Shown here in pieces: positions 33,575-42,359 of a stretch of DNA of 64,000 nt. The notes beneath the pieces are model-generated. The model was not told where the DNA came from and ran no database searches. It worked only from the letters and a program-made list of their open reading frames with translations. The stretch comes from Curtobacterium sp. MCBA15_008 (GTDB taxonomy: Bacteria > Actinomycetota > Actinomycetes > Actinomycetales > Microbacteriaceae): the NCBI RefSeq assembly GCF_001865065.1, contig NZ_MJGN01000034.1, positions 169,389 through 233,388 of the forward strand, given 5' to 3'. The translations under genes were made by a program, and so were the position numbers. Every line of letters begins with the position of its first letter. Within the stretch, counting starts at the first letter, position 1.

Positions 33575-35164
33575 CTAGCTTCCGTATTCGCGGATGGTGA
33601 TGTTGGAGAACGTTGCGGTGCCGCCGTCGGAGTACAGCGAGATGCCTGTGTCGCCGGCGTCGAAGTTCACCTGGTTGGACAGGACCGTGTAGCCGGCGTT
33701 GACGAACACCTCAACGCTCTGCGTGTCGACGAGGATGCGAAGGTGCACGGCGCGGGCGGCGGGGTCGATGGGCGCTGCAGCCCGCGTGTAGGGCGCCAAT
33801 GCGAATCCTGCACGGTCGGACGGGGCCCTGTCCACGTACAGATCGCTGCCGTACTTGCCGATGTTGGTGTGTCGCGCTCCGTCCGCCGAGCGTCCGACGG
33901 AGACTCCGACGTTGGTGGCGTTGGTCCACGTGACGTCGAGCTCGATCTCATACGCGCGGCCGTTGTAGGGCAAGACCACTGAACCGTTGACGGTCTGGTT
34001 CGCGATCGGCACGGTGCGCTTCGCGGTGCCCTTGAGCGCCGCGATCGGTGCGCTGAGGAGGGTGTAATGACCATCGGTCTGCTTCTGGAGTGTGATCTCG
34101 CGGACGATCGAGTTTTGGCCGTTGTACCCGTCGGATGCGTCGGTAGGGACCTGCCGGTTGGCGTACTTCCAGTTGTTCATCCAGCCGAGGCCGTACCGCT
34201 TCGTTGTCGGCGCTTCGTTGGCCGGCCAGGTGACTGCCGCGTACCAGTCCCATCCCCAGTCGAGCCATTGCGGGGTGAGGTTATCCGCCGTGTACGCGGT
34301 GCCGTTCCAGGAGCCGGTCCAATACGCATACGTGCAGGGCAGCCCCTCGTTGTAGGCGTCCATGCTGCCGCTGAGAACCCAGTGCTTGGTGCCGTCATCT
34401 GCTGTGATCTGGAAGAGATCGGGGCATTCGATGCCGCCGAGGTTGTGGTCGGGGTAGTCGAAGTTGTGCTGCAGGGTCCAGTCGATGAGGTTCTTCGACG
34501 TGTAGAACGCCGCGTAGCGCTGCCGGCCGATGACACAGACCCATTCGTTGCGGGCGTCGTCCCACGCGACCTTGGGGTCGCGGAACCACTCGGCATTGGA
34601 GATCTGCGCGTCGGTGGTTGCGGTGCGTCCGTCGGTGTTGACGATGACGGGGTTGGGTCGGGCGGTGAAGGTGAAGCCGCCGTCGGTGGAGTAGAAGAGG
34701 TACTGCTCCTGGTACTTTCGCACCCCTCCGGTGGGTCGGGTGGCGAGGGCGATGACGGCACCGGCGCCATAGCCGGCGGTGTTGTTCGTGTCGATCAGGG
34801 TGCAACCGGTCCAGGTGGGCAGGTTGGTCTGCAGGGGGATGACGGTGCCCTGGAAGGTGAAGTTGATGCCGTCGGTGGTGGAGACGTGGTCCCACCCGCC
34901 GTCCCCGTTGTCGACGTCGGAGTGCAGGTAGTACAGCTGGTAGGCGCCCCGGGTGAAGACCGGTCGCTGCGGGTCCGAGAGCCATCCCGACGGCGGGGTC
35001 ATGTGGTACTTCGCGCGGAATGATGTCGCTGCGGTCGCTGATGTGGAGGCGGATCCCGCGGTGGCAGCCTGGGCGGCTTCAGCGGGCGCGGCGGTGGCGA
35101 GCAGCGCCAGGGCGCCGATGCCGGCGCCCTGGAAGAGAGCTCGGCGGTGGAATTCAGACGTCAT
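33575..35164 (-). CDS. Tat-exported GH32 enzyme (levanase/fructanase type)
   Basis: 529 residues. The signal has a twin arginine (HRRALFQGAGIG, Arg7-Arg8), a mild hydrophobic stretch and AEA/AQA cleavage sites near 30-33: a Tat signal. The five-bladed GH32 catalytic domain has the nucleophile block as WLSDPQRP (Asp64, not the usual NDPNG), transition-state stabiliser WFRDPKV and acid/base ECPDLF. A C-terminal beta-sandwich (LRILVDTQSVEVF) completes the family form. It acts outside the cell on levan, inulin or sucrose. The ATG lies inside the end of tatB, so its synthesis is coupled to that of the translocase. Confidence 0.9.
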   Translation of the reverse strand: MTSEFHRRALFQGAGIGALALLATAAPAEAAQAATAGSASTSATAATSFRAKYHMTPPSGWLSDPQRPVFTRGAYQLYYLHSDVDNGDGGWDHVSTTDGINFTFQGTVIPLQTNLPTWTGCTLIDTNNTAGYGAGAVIALATRPTGGVRKYQEQYLFYSTDGGFTFTARPNPVIVNTDGRTATTDAQISNAEWFRDPKVAWDDARNEWVCVIGRQRYAAFYTSKNLIDWTLQHNFDYPDHNLGGIECPDLFQITADDGTKHWVLSGSMDAYNEGLPCTYAYWTGSWNGTAYTADNLTPQWLDWGWDWYAAVTWPANEAPTTKRYGLGWMNNWKYANRQVPTDASDGYNGQNSIVREITLQKQTDGHYTLLSAPIAALKGTAKRTVPIANQTVNGSVVLPYNGRAYEIELDVTWTNATNVGVSVGRSADGARHTNIGKYGSDLYVDRAPSDRAGFALAPYTRAAAPIDPAARAVHLRILVDTQSVEVFVNAGYTVLSNQVNFDAGDTGISLYSDGGTATFSNITIREYGS

Positions 35165-35480
35165 CGTTGACTCCGGTTCGATAGTTGGTTGGTTCCGCAG
35201 TGTGGGTGAGCACCGTTGGTTCAACGGCGGGTTCGTGCGGTGTCGGAGGTTGGGTGAGTGCGTCGCGGATGATGCGGCGCGGGTCATAACGGCGCGGGTC
35301 GAGTTCTGACCAGTCGATGTCGACTCCGGTCTGCTCCTCGATCTGAGCTTTAGTCGTGTCAGCCCATCCCCGCAGCTGACGCAGGAAGTTGGTGAGCTGT
35401 TTGGTGTGGGCGGCCAGCCGAGCCGGTCCGAGACACAACCCGGCGATGACGGCGATGACGAGCAGTTTCTCGACGTCCAC
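35154..35480 (-). CDS. tatB: TatB-like Sec-independent translocase subunit
   Basis: 108 residues: one N-terminal membrane helix (EKLLVIAVIAGLCLGPARL) with the Gly-Pro hinge, an amphipathic helix (AAHTKQLTNFLRQLRGWAD) and a polar tail. The form is TatB rather than TatA: Glu at position 4 and a longer second part. The last codons overlap the start of the Tat-exported GH32 gene by 11 nt. It sits 32 nt after tatA. Confidence 0.8.
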   Translation of the reverse strand: MDVEKLLVIAVIAGLCLGPARLAAHTKQLTNFLRQLRGWADTTKAQIEEQTGVDIDWSELDPRRYDPRRIIRDALTQPPTPHEPAVEPTVLTHTAEPTNYRTGVNDDV

Positions 35481-35512
35481 GGTGCTTACCCGTCAGCTCG
35501 CCGAAAAGCAGC

Positions 35513-35725
35513 TCACTCGTGCGACGGCACGGTGCCGTCGTGTGCGACCGGGGCGCTGGCCTGGTCGGAGCTCTTCTTGTTGTCTCCGGCGTGGATCTCA
35601 CTGCGGAAGATGTTGAGCGACTGCCCGAGCCCCTTTGCCAGGGCGGGCAGCTTGGTGGCGCCGAAGAGCAGTACGACGATGCCGAGGATGATGAGCAGGT
35701 GGATGCCGGTGAGGTTGCCGAGCAT
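35513..35725 (-). CDS. tatA: TatA-like Sec-independent translocase subunit
   Basis: 70 residues with the classical layout: short N-terminus, helix LLIILGIVVLLFGATKLP, hinge Phe-Gly, amphipathic helix ALAKGLGQSLNIFRSEI, and a polar tail. It forms the protein-conducting oligomer with TatC. The gene lies between tatC and tatB in the fructan operon. Confidence 0.88.
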   Translation of the reverse strand: MLGNLTGIHLLIILGIVVLLFGATKLPALAKGLGQSLNIFRSEIHAGDNKKSSDQASAPVAHDGTVPSHE

Positions 35726-35760
35726 GATGAGTCCTTCGTGTGCAGGCGGCGAAGCGGACG

Positions 35761-36582
35761 CTACGTCACGGGGTGGGTGGTTGAGGAAGCGGCCGCGAGG
35801 CGGCGGGCGAGACGGCGGTCATGCAGCCAAGTGACCGCGCACGCTGCGAGGTAGAGCACGCCCATCGGAATGGCGAGGAGGAACATCGATGCGATGTCCG
35901 CCGATGGTGTGACGAGCGCGGTGAAGATGAGGATGCAGAGCACGGCGATGCGCCAGGCACCGAGGATCGCTTTCGCGGTGAGGACGCCGACGAAGTTGAG
36001 CAGGACGAGGAACACCGGCAAGACGAACGCGATACCGACGGCAAGGACGAGCTTCACGGCGAAGTCGTAGTACGCCTTCGCGTCGACGATCGAGGTGTCC
36101 TGGTGTGCGACGAAGCTGCCGAGGATCTGCACGATGTGCGGCAGGACGTACCAGCCGAACCAGCATCCGCCGAGGAAGAGCGGGATCGCGGAGCCGAGGA
36201 ACCCGATTGCGTAGAGCCGTTCCTTCCGAACCAGGGCAGGAACGATGAACGCCCAGACTTGGTACAGCCAAACGGGGCTGGCGATGACGACCGCGATCGT
36301 GATCGTGATTTGAAGGCGCAGGTCGAAGGCGCCGCTGATGGCAGGGAAGTTCAGTTCCGCGGTGTGACCGCCGCCGGCGTCTGCGAGCTCGGTGACGGGT
36401 GCGCGGAGTTGGTCGAGCACGAACGGTGTGAGGAACCAGCCGATGACTGCGCAGATTGCGATGGCGAGCACCGCGCGGAAGAGCCGTTTCCGGAGCTCGT
36501 TGAGGTGCTGTCCGAGTGACATCGTTCCGGCTTCGGGGCGCTTCTGCCGCGTCGTCCCGCGCGGAACGGACGGGGCGCTCAT
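35761..36582 (-). CDS. tatC: TatC translocase subunit
   Basis: 273 residues with six hydrophobic helices. Conserved features are the cytoplasmic start SLGQHLNELRKRLFRA (the E-L-R-x-R signal-recognition region), PVWLYQVWAFIVPALVRKER, and a Tyr/Phe-rich loop. TatC recognises the twin-arginine signal. Its ATG overlaps the kinase stop by ATGA. A basic TatC tail (WLHDRRLARRLA) ends the protein. Location in a sugar-utilisation operon, with two RR-signal proteins, points to a dedicated extra Tat system. Confidence 0.9.
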   Translation of the reverse strand: MSAPSVPRGTTRQKRPEAGTMSLGQHLNELRKRLFRAVLAIAICAVIGWFLTPFVLDQLRAPVTELADAGGGHTAELNFPAISGAFDLRLQITITIAVVIASPVWLYQVWAFIVPALVRKERLYAIGFLGSAIPLFLGGCWFGWYVLPHIVQILGSFVAHQDTSIVDAKAYYDFAVKLVLAVGIAFVLPVFLVLLNFVGVLTAKAILGAWRIAVLCILIFTALVTPSADIASMFLLAIPMGVLYLAACAVTWLHDRRLARRLAAASSTTHPVT

Positions 36583-37487
36583 CTGGTGGGTTCTCCAAGC
36601 GCTGCGAGCACGTCACTAGCGGTTGGTAGGTCCGCACCACGACGGCTCACTGTGATCGCCGCGGCGCTGGCGCTGATCTGGCCGAGTCGTTCCAAAGCGC
36701 TGGAGTCCAAGGCATCGAGGGTGACGATGGTGTCCTGAAGTTGCCAGATGAGGGTGGCCATGTAGGTGTCTCCGGCGCCGACCGTGTCGACGACGTCGAC
36801 GCGTTTGCTGGGCACGGCAACCCGCTCTCGGGTGGTCGCAAGCGTTGCGCCGGCGGCACCGGTGGTGATGACGGCCAGCGTCACGCCGAGCTCGAGGAGA
36901 CGGTCGAGGACGACGTCGACGCTGTCGCCTGGGTAGAGCCAGGCGGCGTCCTCGTCGGAGAGTTTCAGCACAGTGGCTTCTGCCGCGAGGTGCTCGAACC
37001 AGACCCGCTCAGCGGCCGCGTCTCCGAGGAGCGCGGGCCGGATGTTCGGATCGAACGAGACGATGCCGCCGGCGGCTGCGGTGCGCTGGACGAGCTCTCG
37101 CACTTTGCCCGCTCCCGGCTGCAGGAATGCGCCGATCGATCCGATGTGCAGCCATCGCGGCGTTTGCGGTAGGTGCGGCAGGTCCCATTCGATGTCGAAC
37201 TCGTACGTGGGCTGGCCGTCGGGAGTGAGCCGGACTGTCGCCGCCGGGGTTCTCGTGGCCCCGAAGACGCCGGGAACCAGCCCGACCTCTGACGCGTCGA
37301 GGTGATCTGCGATCTGGTGGCCGCGCACGTCATCACCGAGCCATGTGGCGAATTCGACCGGCGCGCCGAGCCGTCCGAGACCGAGGGCGACGTTCGCGGG
37401 GCTTCCTCCGGGGATCTCCCGCGTGGCGTCGTCGTGGACGATGTCGACGAGCGCTTCTCCCGCAACGGTGATTCGATGCACAGTCAT
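36579..37487 (-). CDS. PfkB-family carbohydrate kinase, probable fructokinase
   Basis: 302 residues of the ribokinase/PfkB family. Substrate-binding GGSPANVALGLGRLG is near residue 27, the C-terminal signature VDVVDTVGAGDTYMATLIW near 232, with catalytic Asp in GAGD, and ITTGAAGA before it. In this operon it most likely phosphorylates the fructose released by the cytoplasmic GH32 enzyme. It overlaps tatC by 4 nt and follows the GH32 gene after 50 nt. Confidence 0.87.
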   Translation of the reverse strand: MTVHRITVAGEALVDIVHDDATREIPGGSPANVALGLGRLGAPVEFATWLGDDVRGHQIADHLDASEVGLVPGVFGATRTPAATVRLTPDGQPTYEFDIEWDLPHLPQTPRWLHIGSIGAFLQPGAGKVRELVQRTAAAGGIVSFDPNIRPALLGDAAAERVWFEHLAAEATVLKLSDEDAAWLYPGDSVDVVLDRLLELGVTLAVITTGAAGATLATTRERVAVPSKRVDVVDTVGAGDTYMATLIWQLQDTIVTLDALDSSALERLGQISASAAAITVSRRGADLPTASDVLAALGEPTR

Positions 37488-37537
37488 CTCCTTCGATGAT
37501 CGGGACGAGTTGGTGCCGGTGGACCTGTCGGCGCCGC

Positions 37538-38968
37538 TCAGTCAGATCGCGCGGATCCAGCGGTGACGTCGGCGGCGGGAGCCGCAATGGTCGTGACGGT
37601 GGGCTCGAGATCCCACACCAACGCTTGGTTCGGGGCTTCCACGCTCCACGGCGGTGCTTGCGTCGGGTAGACGCGGGTGGTGATGGAGCGTCCGGCGCTG
37701 GTGAACAGTTCGACGACCGATCCGTCAAGCAGTACTCGCACTGCAGGTCGGTCCGCGGTCCGGTCGAAGGGAGCACGAATCACCGCGGGGCTCGGGTCAG
37801 CGCGGTGGTCTGTGCTGGCATGTGCCCGGTCGATGGTGAGCGTGCCAGCGTCGACGTCGATCGTGATGTCGAAGTATTCGGTCTCGGAGAAGCGCAGCCG
37901 GATGCAGCCGGTGACGGCGACAGGCAGCACGATTTCGGCTTGCGCGCCGATGCGAGCACCGTGCGCAGCCTGCGAGCTGCCGGCGCGGAGGGCGTCGATT
38001 GCGGGGTGGGGTTCGGTGCCGAGTCGACCGTTCGTGATCCACGCCCGGCGCGGCAGGGAGATCGCTCCGGACCAACCTGCCTGCTCGGTCCACTGCTCGG
38101 TCCGGCCCTCTGTGACCCACCCGAAGAGCACCGGCCCCCAGGAGCTGGTCCGCATCACGGAAGCCGCGTAGAAATGCTGCCCGTCGTCGACCTTGAACGG
38201 CGAAGGAGACCCGGTCAGCGGGATCGCGACGACGTCACCCGGGCCGTCGGCATGGGACCAGGACGCCACGATCGCAATCTCGGTGCCGTCGACGGTGAGG
38301 ATCTGCGGGCACTCCCACCCCTCACCGGTGTCAATGCCGTTGACCGTGTCGCGTGCCATCGACACCAGATCGCCGACGTACGTCCAGCTGATGCCGTCCG
38401 TCGATCGGTAGTGGCGGACGGACGCGGTCTGGTTCCTGGCCGCCGCTCCGACCGCCATCGACCAGCCGTCGTCTGTCTGCCAGACGAACGGGTCGCGGAA
38501 CATGGTGATCGCCTCGTCCGTGGACGGGTCTGCGACGACCTGCACGGGGGCGCCGTAGGTGGTCCCGCCGTCCGTGGACTCGGCGAGGAGCACCGACTGG
38601 AACGGGCTGTGATCCACTTTCCCGGAGTAGTAGGCGCGGACGACCCCGTCGTGCAGGACCGTGTTGCCGGACCAAGCGCCACCGGAGTCGGCGCCACCGG
38701 GGACGGGGACAATGGCGGGGCGGTGGAGGGTCCAGTGCACCAGGTCGTCGCTGGTGGCGTGTCCCCACTCGACCGGGATCTCGAGGTCGACCTTGGGCCG
38801 CGACTGGAAGTACAGGTGCGCCTGCCCGCCGATGTCGATCGGGCCGTTCGGGTCGTTGACATACCCGCGAGGGAGTCGGACGTGGAACTGCGGGAGGTGG
38901 TGGTCGGCTGCGGTCACGGCGAGTGCGGCTTCCTGGAGTGCTGTCGGCAGGGCGTGAAGGTCGGTCAT
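37538..38968 (-). CDS. Cytoplasmic GH32 beta-fructosidase
   Basis: 476 residues with no signal peptide, so it should act on imported oligosaccharides. GH32 blocks: GYVNDPNG (nucleophile Asp39), WSGNTV, FRDPFVW (stabiliser) and WECPQI (acid/base Glu). The C-terminal beta-sandwich shows VRVLLDGSVVELF. It shares ATGA with the upstream permease gene. Substrate by context: sucrose, kestose-type or levan-derived oligofructosides taken up by the adjacent ABC system. Confidence 0.92.
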   Translation of the reverse strand: MTDLHALPTALQEAALAVTAADHHLPQFHVRLPRGYVNDPNGPIDIGGQAHLYFQSRPKVDLEIPVEWGHATSDDLVHWTLHRPAIVPVPGGADSGGAWSGNTVLHDGVVRAYYSGKVDHSPFQSVLLAESTDGGTTYGAPVQVVADPSTDEAITMFRDPFVWQTDDGWSMAVGAAARNQTASVRHYRSTDGISWTYVGDLVSMARDTVNGIDTGEGWECPQILTVDGTEIAIVASWSHADGPGDVVAIPLTGSPSPFKVDDGQHFYAASVMRTSSWGPVLFGWVTEGRTEQWTEQAGWSGAISLPRRAWITNGRLGTEPHPAIDALRAGSSQAAHGARIGAQAEIVLPVAVTGCIRLRFSETEYFDITIDVDAGTLTIDRAHASTDHRADPSPAVIRAPFDRTADRPAVRVLLDGSVVELFTSAGRSITTRVYPTQAPPWSVEAPNQALVWDLEPTVTTIAAPAADVTAGSARSD

Positions 38969-39873
38969 CGGGATGATCCCGCCGTGACGCCTTCAATGAA
39001 GTACCGCTGGGCGAAGATGAACAGCAGGACGCTCGGGATCATGGTGAGCACGACGCCGGCGAGGACGACGGAGATCGATCCGGTGCCGAGGTTGCCCTGG
39101 AGTCCGACGAGCCCGAGCGGGAGAGTGAACGTGTCCTGCTGGTTGAGGAAGATCAGCGGCCGGTAGTACTCGGCCCAGAAGCCGGAGAAGTTCAGGATCG
39201 CGAGCGTCGCGATCGCCGGGCTCGCCATCCGCGAGTAAACGTGCCAGAACACCCCGAACTGGCTGGCACCGTCGATGCGGGCCGCCTCCCCGAGTTCCTT
39301 CGGCATCTGCATGAAGTACTGCCGCATTAGGAAGGTGCCGAACGCACTGCCGAGCGCAGGGACGATGAGCGACGCGATGGAGCCGGTCAGCCCCATGTCC
39401 TTCAGGATGACGAACACCGGGATGATGATCGTCTGGATCGGCACCATCATCGTGGCGAGGAAGATCCCGAAGATGGTGTTCTTCCCCGGGAAGCTGATCA
39501 TCGCGAAGGCGTACCCGGACAAGGTGCACGTGATGGTCTGACCGACGACGATGAGCAGTGTCACCAGGACGCTGTTGACGAAGAACTGCCCGATCGGAAT
39601 CTGGTTGAACACCGCCGCGTAGTTGCTGAAGTCCCAGGACAGGGGCAACCACTGCGGAGGGTTGTTGAACGACTCCGCCGGGGTGCGCAGCGATGTGGTC
39701 AGCGTCCAGAGCAGCGGTCCGAGCGCGAACACGGCGGCGATGATCAGGATGATCATGCCGAGGATGCTGCCGACCTTTGCCACCGGCTTCCGGCGCCGAA
39801 CGATATGACTGACGGCGGGCTGCGCGACCGTCTCCGGAGCATGCAGCGGGTTGAGGGTGTCAGTGGTCGTCAT
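38965..39873 (-). CDS. CUT1 ABC sugar permease (MalG type)
   Basis: 302 residues, six membrane helices, and the cytoplasmic EAA loop ELGEAARIDGASQFGVFWHV that contacts the ATPase. The N-terminus is a 35-residue cytoplasmic stretch ending RRRKPVAKVG. It overlaps the previous permease by 4 nt and the GH32 gene by 4 nt. Together with the next permease it forms the channel for fructo-oligosaccharides. Confidence 0.92.
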   Translation of the reverse strand: MTTTDTLNPLHAPETVAQPAVSHIVRRRKPVAKVGSILGMIILIIAAVFALGPLLWTLTTSLRTPAESFNNPPQWLPLSWDFSNYAAVFNQIPIGQFFVNSVLVTLLIVVGQTITCTLSGYAFAMISFPGKNTIFGIFLATMMVPIQTIIIPVFVILKDMGLTGSIASLIVPALGSAFGTFLMRQYFMQMPKELGEAARIDGASQFGVFWHVYSRMASPAIATLAILNFSGFWAEYYRPLIFLNQQDTFTLPLGLVGLQGNLGTGSISVVLAGVVLTMIPSVLLFIFAQRYFIEGVTAGSSR

Positions 39874-40817
39874 TGGTAGAACACCAGCTTTCGTGCGGCG
39901 ATGAACTGGATCCCGGTGATGATGCCGATGATCACCAGCAGCAGGATCGCGATGGCGGAGGCGAACCCGAACTGCAGGTTCTGGAACCCGGCCTGGTACA
40001 TGGAGATCGTGGCGGTCGTCGTCGCGGTGCCGGGGCCGCCCTTGGTCATGATGAATGGCTGGTCGAACAGCTGCATTGCGTTGATCATCGCGATCACGGT
40101 CGCGAACAGGATCGTGGGGCTGATGAGCGGGATCTTGATCCGGAACAGGGTCCGCCAGGGCCCCGCACCGTCGATCGCTGCAGCTTCTTGCACGTCGACG
40201 GGTACCGCGAGCAGTGCGGCGACGAAGAGCACGAAGGTGAAGCCGACCTGCTGCCAGACGACCACCATCACGACCGTGACCTTCGCCCAGAAGGGATCGT
40301 TCAACCAGTGCGCGCCGGGTAGTCCGATCTCGTTCAGGTAGTAGTTGATGAGGCCGAACTTCGTGTCGAAGATGTAGCCCATGAAGATCGACACCGCCGC
40401 CGTCGAGGCCAGCAGGGGCAGGTAGAACGACGTACGGAAGAACACACGCGTGGTGTTGTGCTTTCGGTTGTTCGCCAGCACCGCCAGGAGCAGGCCGAGC
40501 GAGATTTGCAGCACGACGATCGCGATCGCGAGAGCCACGGTCACACCGAACGACGCGAGGACTGGCCCGTCGGTGAAGAGCCGCGTGTAGTTGTCGAACC
40601 CGACCCACTTCGGGCTGCTGATGACGTCCCACGAGGTGAACGACAGCCCGAGCGAGGCGAGGATGGGGATGAGGGTGAACACGGCGACGAAGACCACCGC
40701 GAGCCCGATCATCAGGAAGCCGAACGTGGACTCACGGCGGCGGGCGCGCTTGGCGGCCGGCCGGCGGGCTGCGACCTCGGCAGCCCGCCGGATGGGTGTT
40801 CCTGTGGCTGCTGTCAT
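39870..40817 (-). CDS. CUT1 ABC sugar permease (MalF type)
   Basis: 315 residues with an Arg/Ala-rich cytoplasmic start (ARRPAAKRARRRE), six hydrophobic helices and the EAA loop VQEAAAIDGAGPWRTLFRI. The ATG at 40817 shares one base with the stop of the binding-protein gene (TGATG), as in a tightly coupled operon. No ATPase gene is present in the locus, so a shared MsiK-type ATPase encoded elsewhere is expected. Confidence 0.92.
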   Translation of the reverse strand: MTAATGTPIRRAAEVAARRPAAKRARRRESTFGFLMIGLAVVFVAVFTLIPILASLGLSFTSWDVISSPKWVGFDNYTRLFTDGPVLASFGVTVALAIAIVVLQISLGLLLAVLANNRKHNTTRVFFRTSFYLPLLASTAAVSIFMGYIFDTKFGLINYYLNEIGLPGAHWLNDPFWAKVTVVMVVVWQQVGFTFVLFVAALLAVPVDVQEAAAIDGAGPWRTLFRIKIPLISPTILFATVIAMINAMQLFDQPFIMTKGGPGTATTTATISMYQAGFQNLQFGFASAIAILLLVIIGIITGIQFIAARKLVFYQ

Positions 40818-42223
40818 CACGAGGCCTGCGAGGCTGCCTTCTCGATGTCGGCCTGCAGGCCGTCGAGCGCCTTCTTCGCGTTCCCGGAGGAGATCGCCTG
40901 CGTGGTGCGCTGGTTGAGCGCCGTCGCCAGGGCGTTGTAGTACGGCGGTGCGGAGATGGGCACCGAGTTGTCGAGCTGGTCGTAGAAGACCGACCAGTGC
41001 TCCGGGCCCGTCGTCTTGTACCGGTCGGCGGTCATCAGCGACTTCTGCGCCGGGGTGGTGACGTTGCCCGGCCAGAGGGAGTCGAAGCTCTCCGGCTGCA
41101 CCATGACCTTGATGACCTCGAACGCGAGGTCCTTGTTCTTGGAGGAGTTGAAGATGCCGTAGCCGCCCGCGCCGAAGAGCGACTTGTTGCTCTTCCACGT
41201 CGGGAACTCGACGACGTCGAAGCTGCCGTTCTTCATCCCGGCGTTGTGGAGCCCGCCGGCCCAGAAGCCACCGCCGATGGTCATGCCGATGCGGCCGGAT
41301 GCCATCAGGCCCTGCAGCGTTGCGCCACCGCCGACGTCGGGCGAGGGCGATGCGCCGGACTTCTGCAGGTCGATGACGTACTGGAGTGCCTCGACGGCAG
41401 CGTCGGAGTTCGCCGTGGGGTCACCCCACTTCCAGCCACCCTTGCGCCCGGAGACGCCGATCGGGTTGTCGGAGAACGCCTTGCTCTTCCACAACCAGTC
41501 GCCGCCGGAGTACTTGCCCTCCTCGAGCAGGTTCCCGTCGTTCGCGTAGAGGAACGAGGTCCAGCTGCCCCAGAGGCGCACCACCCAGTCGAAGGCGTAC
41601 GTGCCGCCTCCCACCTTCGCGAGCCCCTCGGCGGAGGAGTGGAAGTCGTCCATCGACCACTTGCTCGTCGGGCGGGACAGGCCGGCCTTGTCGAACAGGG
41701 CGGTCGAGTAGAACATGCTGCCCGCGTTGAAGCTGTCGGGCAGCGTGTAGAGGTGTCCCTGGTACATCGTCGACTCGAGCAGCACCGGGTGCGCTCCGGT
41801 GAAGTACGTGTGCAGGTCCGACAGGTTCTTCGTGACGTAGTCGTCGAGCGGGGTGAGGAGGTTCTTCGACGCCAGCAGTTGCTGCCCCTCGGTCGCGACG
41901 CTGACGATGTCCGGCACGTCGCCCGAGGCGATCTGGGTGAGCACCTTCGCGAGGAAGTCGTTCCAGTCCGTGCCGTTGACCGCGGTGACCTGCAGGCTCG
42001 CCTTCTTGTCCAGCTGCTTGATCTTGGGCTCGATGGCCTTCTGCAGGGCCGTGGCCGCGCTCTGCTCACCGAAGTAGAGCATCTTCACCGTGCCGGAGCC
42101 GCTGCCTCCGCCCCCGGTGGTGGAGCACGCTGCCAGCGATCCGATGCCGGCCAGGGCGAGCCCGGCCCCACCGAACTTGAACAGCGTGCGCCGGTCGATC
42201 GGGGTGCTGAATCCGTTCGCCAT
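40817..42223 (-). CDS. ABC sugar-binding lipoprotein with twin-arginine signal
   Basis: 468 residues, first gene of the fructan operon. The signal reads IDRRTLFKFGGAG (Arg11-Arg12) followed by a hydrophobic stretch and lipobox LAAC (Cys33): a Tat lipoprotein. The mature part is a CUT1 extracellular solute-binding protein (family 1) with the GDVPDIVS and MYQGHLYTLPDSFNAG blocks. The ATG follows AGAGAGGAGC. Its promoter region contains two copies of the AATACGTATT palindrome. It is a second Tat client in the operon that encodes the translocase. Confidence 0.9.
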   Translation of the reverse strand: MANGFSTPIDRRTLFKFGGAGLALAGIGSLAACSTTGGGGSGSGTVKMLYFGEQSAATALQKAIEPKIKQLDKKASLQVTAVNGTDWNDFLAKVLTQIASGDVPDIVSVATEGQQLLASKNLLTPLDDYVTKNLSDLHTYFTGAHPVLLESTMYQGHLYTLPDSFNAGSMFYSTALFDKAGLSRPTSKWSMDDFHSSAEGLAKVGGGTYAFDWVVRLWGSWTSFLYANDGNLLEEGKYSGGDWLWKSKAFSDNPIGVSGRKGGWKWGDPTANSDAAVEALQYVIDLQKSGASPSPDVGGGATLQGLMASGRIGMTIGGGFWAGGLHNAGMKNGSFDVVEFPTWKSNKSLFGAGGYGIFNSSKNKDLAFEVIKVMVQPESFDSLWPGNVTTPAQKSLMTADRYKTTGPEHWSVFYDQLDNSVPISAPPYYNALATALNQRTTQAISSGNAKKALDGLQADIEKAASQAS

Positions 42224-42265
42224 GGGTCGCTCCTCTCTGAGCGATCGTGGTCCCGCGATGTGGAA

Positions 42266-42326
42266 CCAATACGTATTTGCAGGGCGAGCGTACACAGCAT
42301 GCGGAGCGGACGCAATACGTATTTGC
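42266..42326. promoter_or_regulatory. Two LacI-type operators in the divergent promoter region
   Basis: CCAATACGTATTTGC (42266-42280) and GCAATACGTATTTGC (42312-42326) share the palindrome AATACGTATT and lie 46 nt apart between the SBP operon and the lacI-type gene. A third copy is at 47497-47512. The central CG and the flanking GC..GC are standard for LacI/GalR sites. Confidence 0.82.
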
Positions 42327-42359
42327 TTCTGGCATGATGATGGCAACGGAGGAGGCTCA

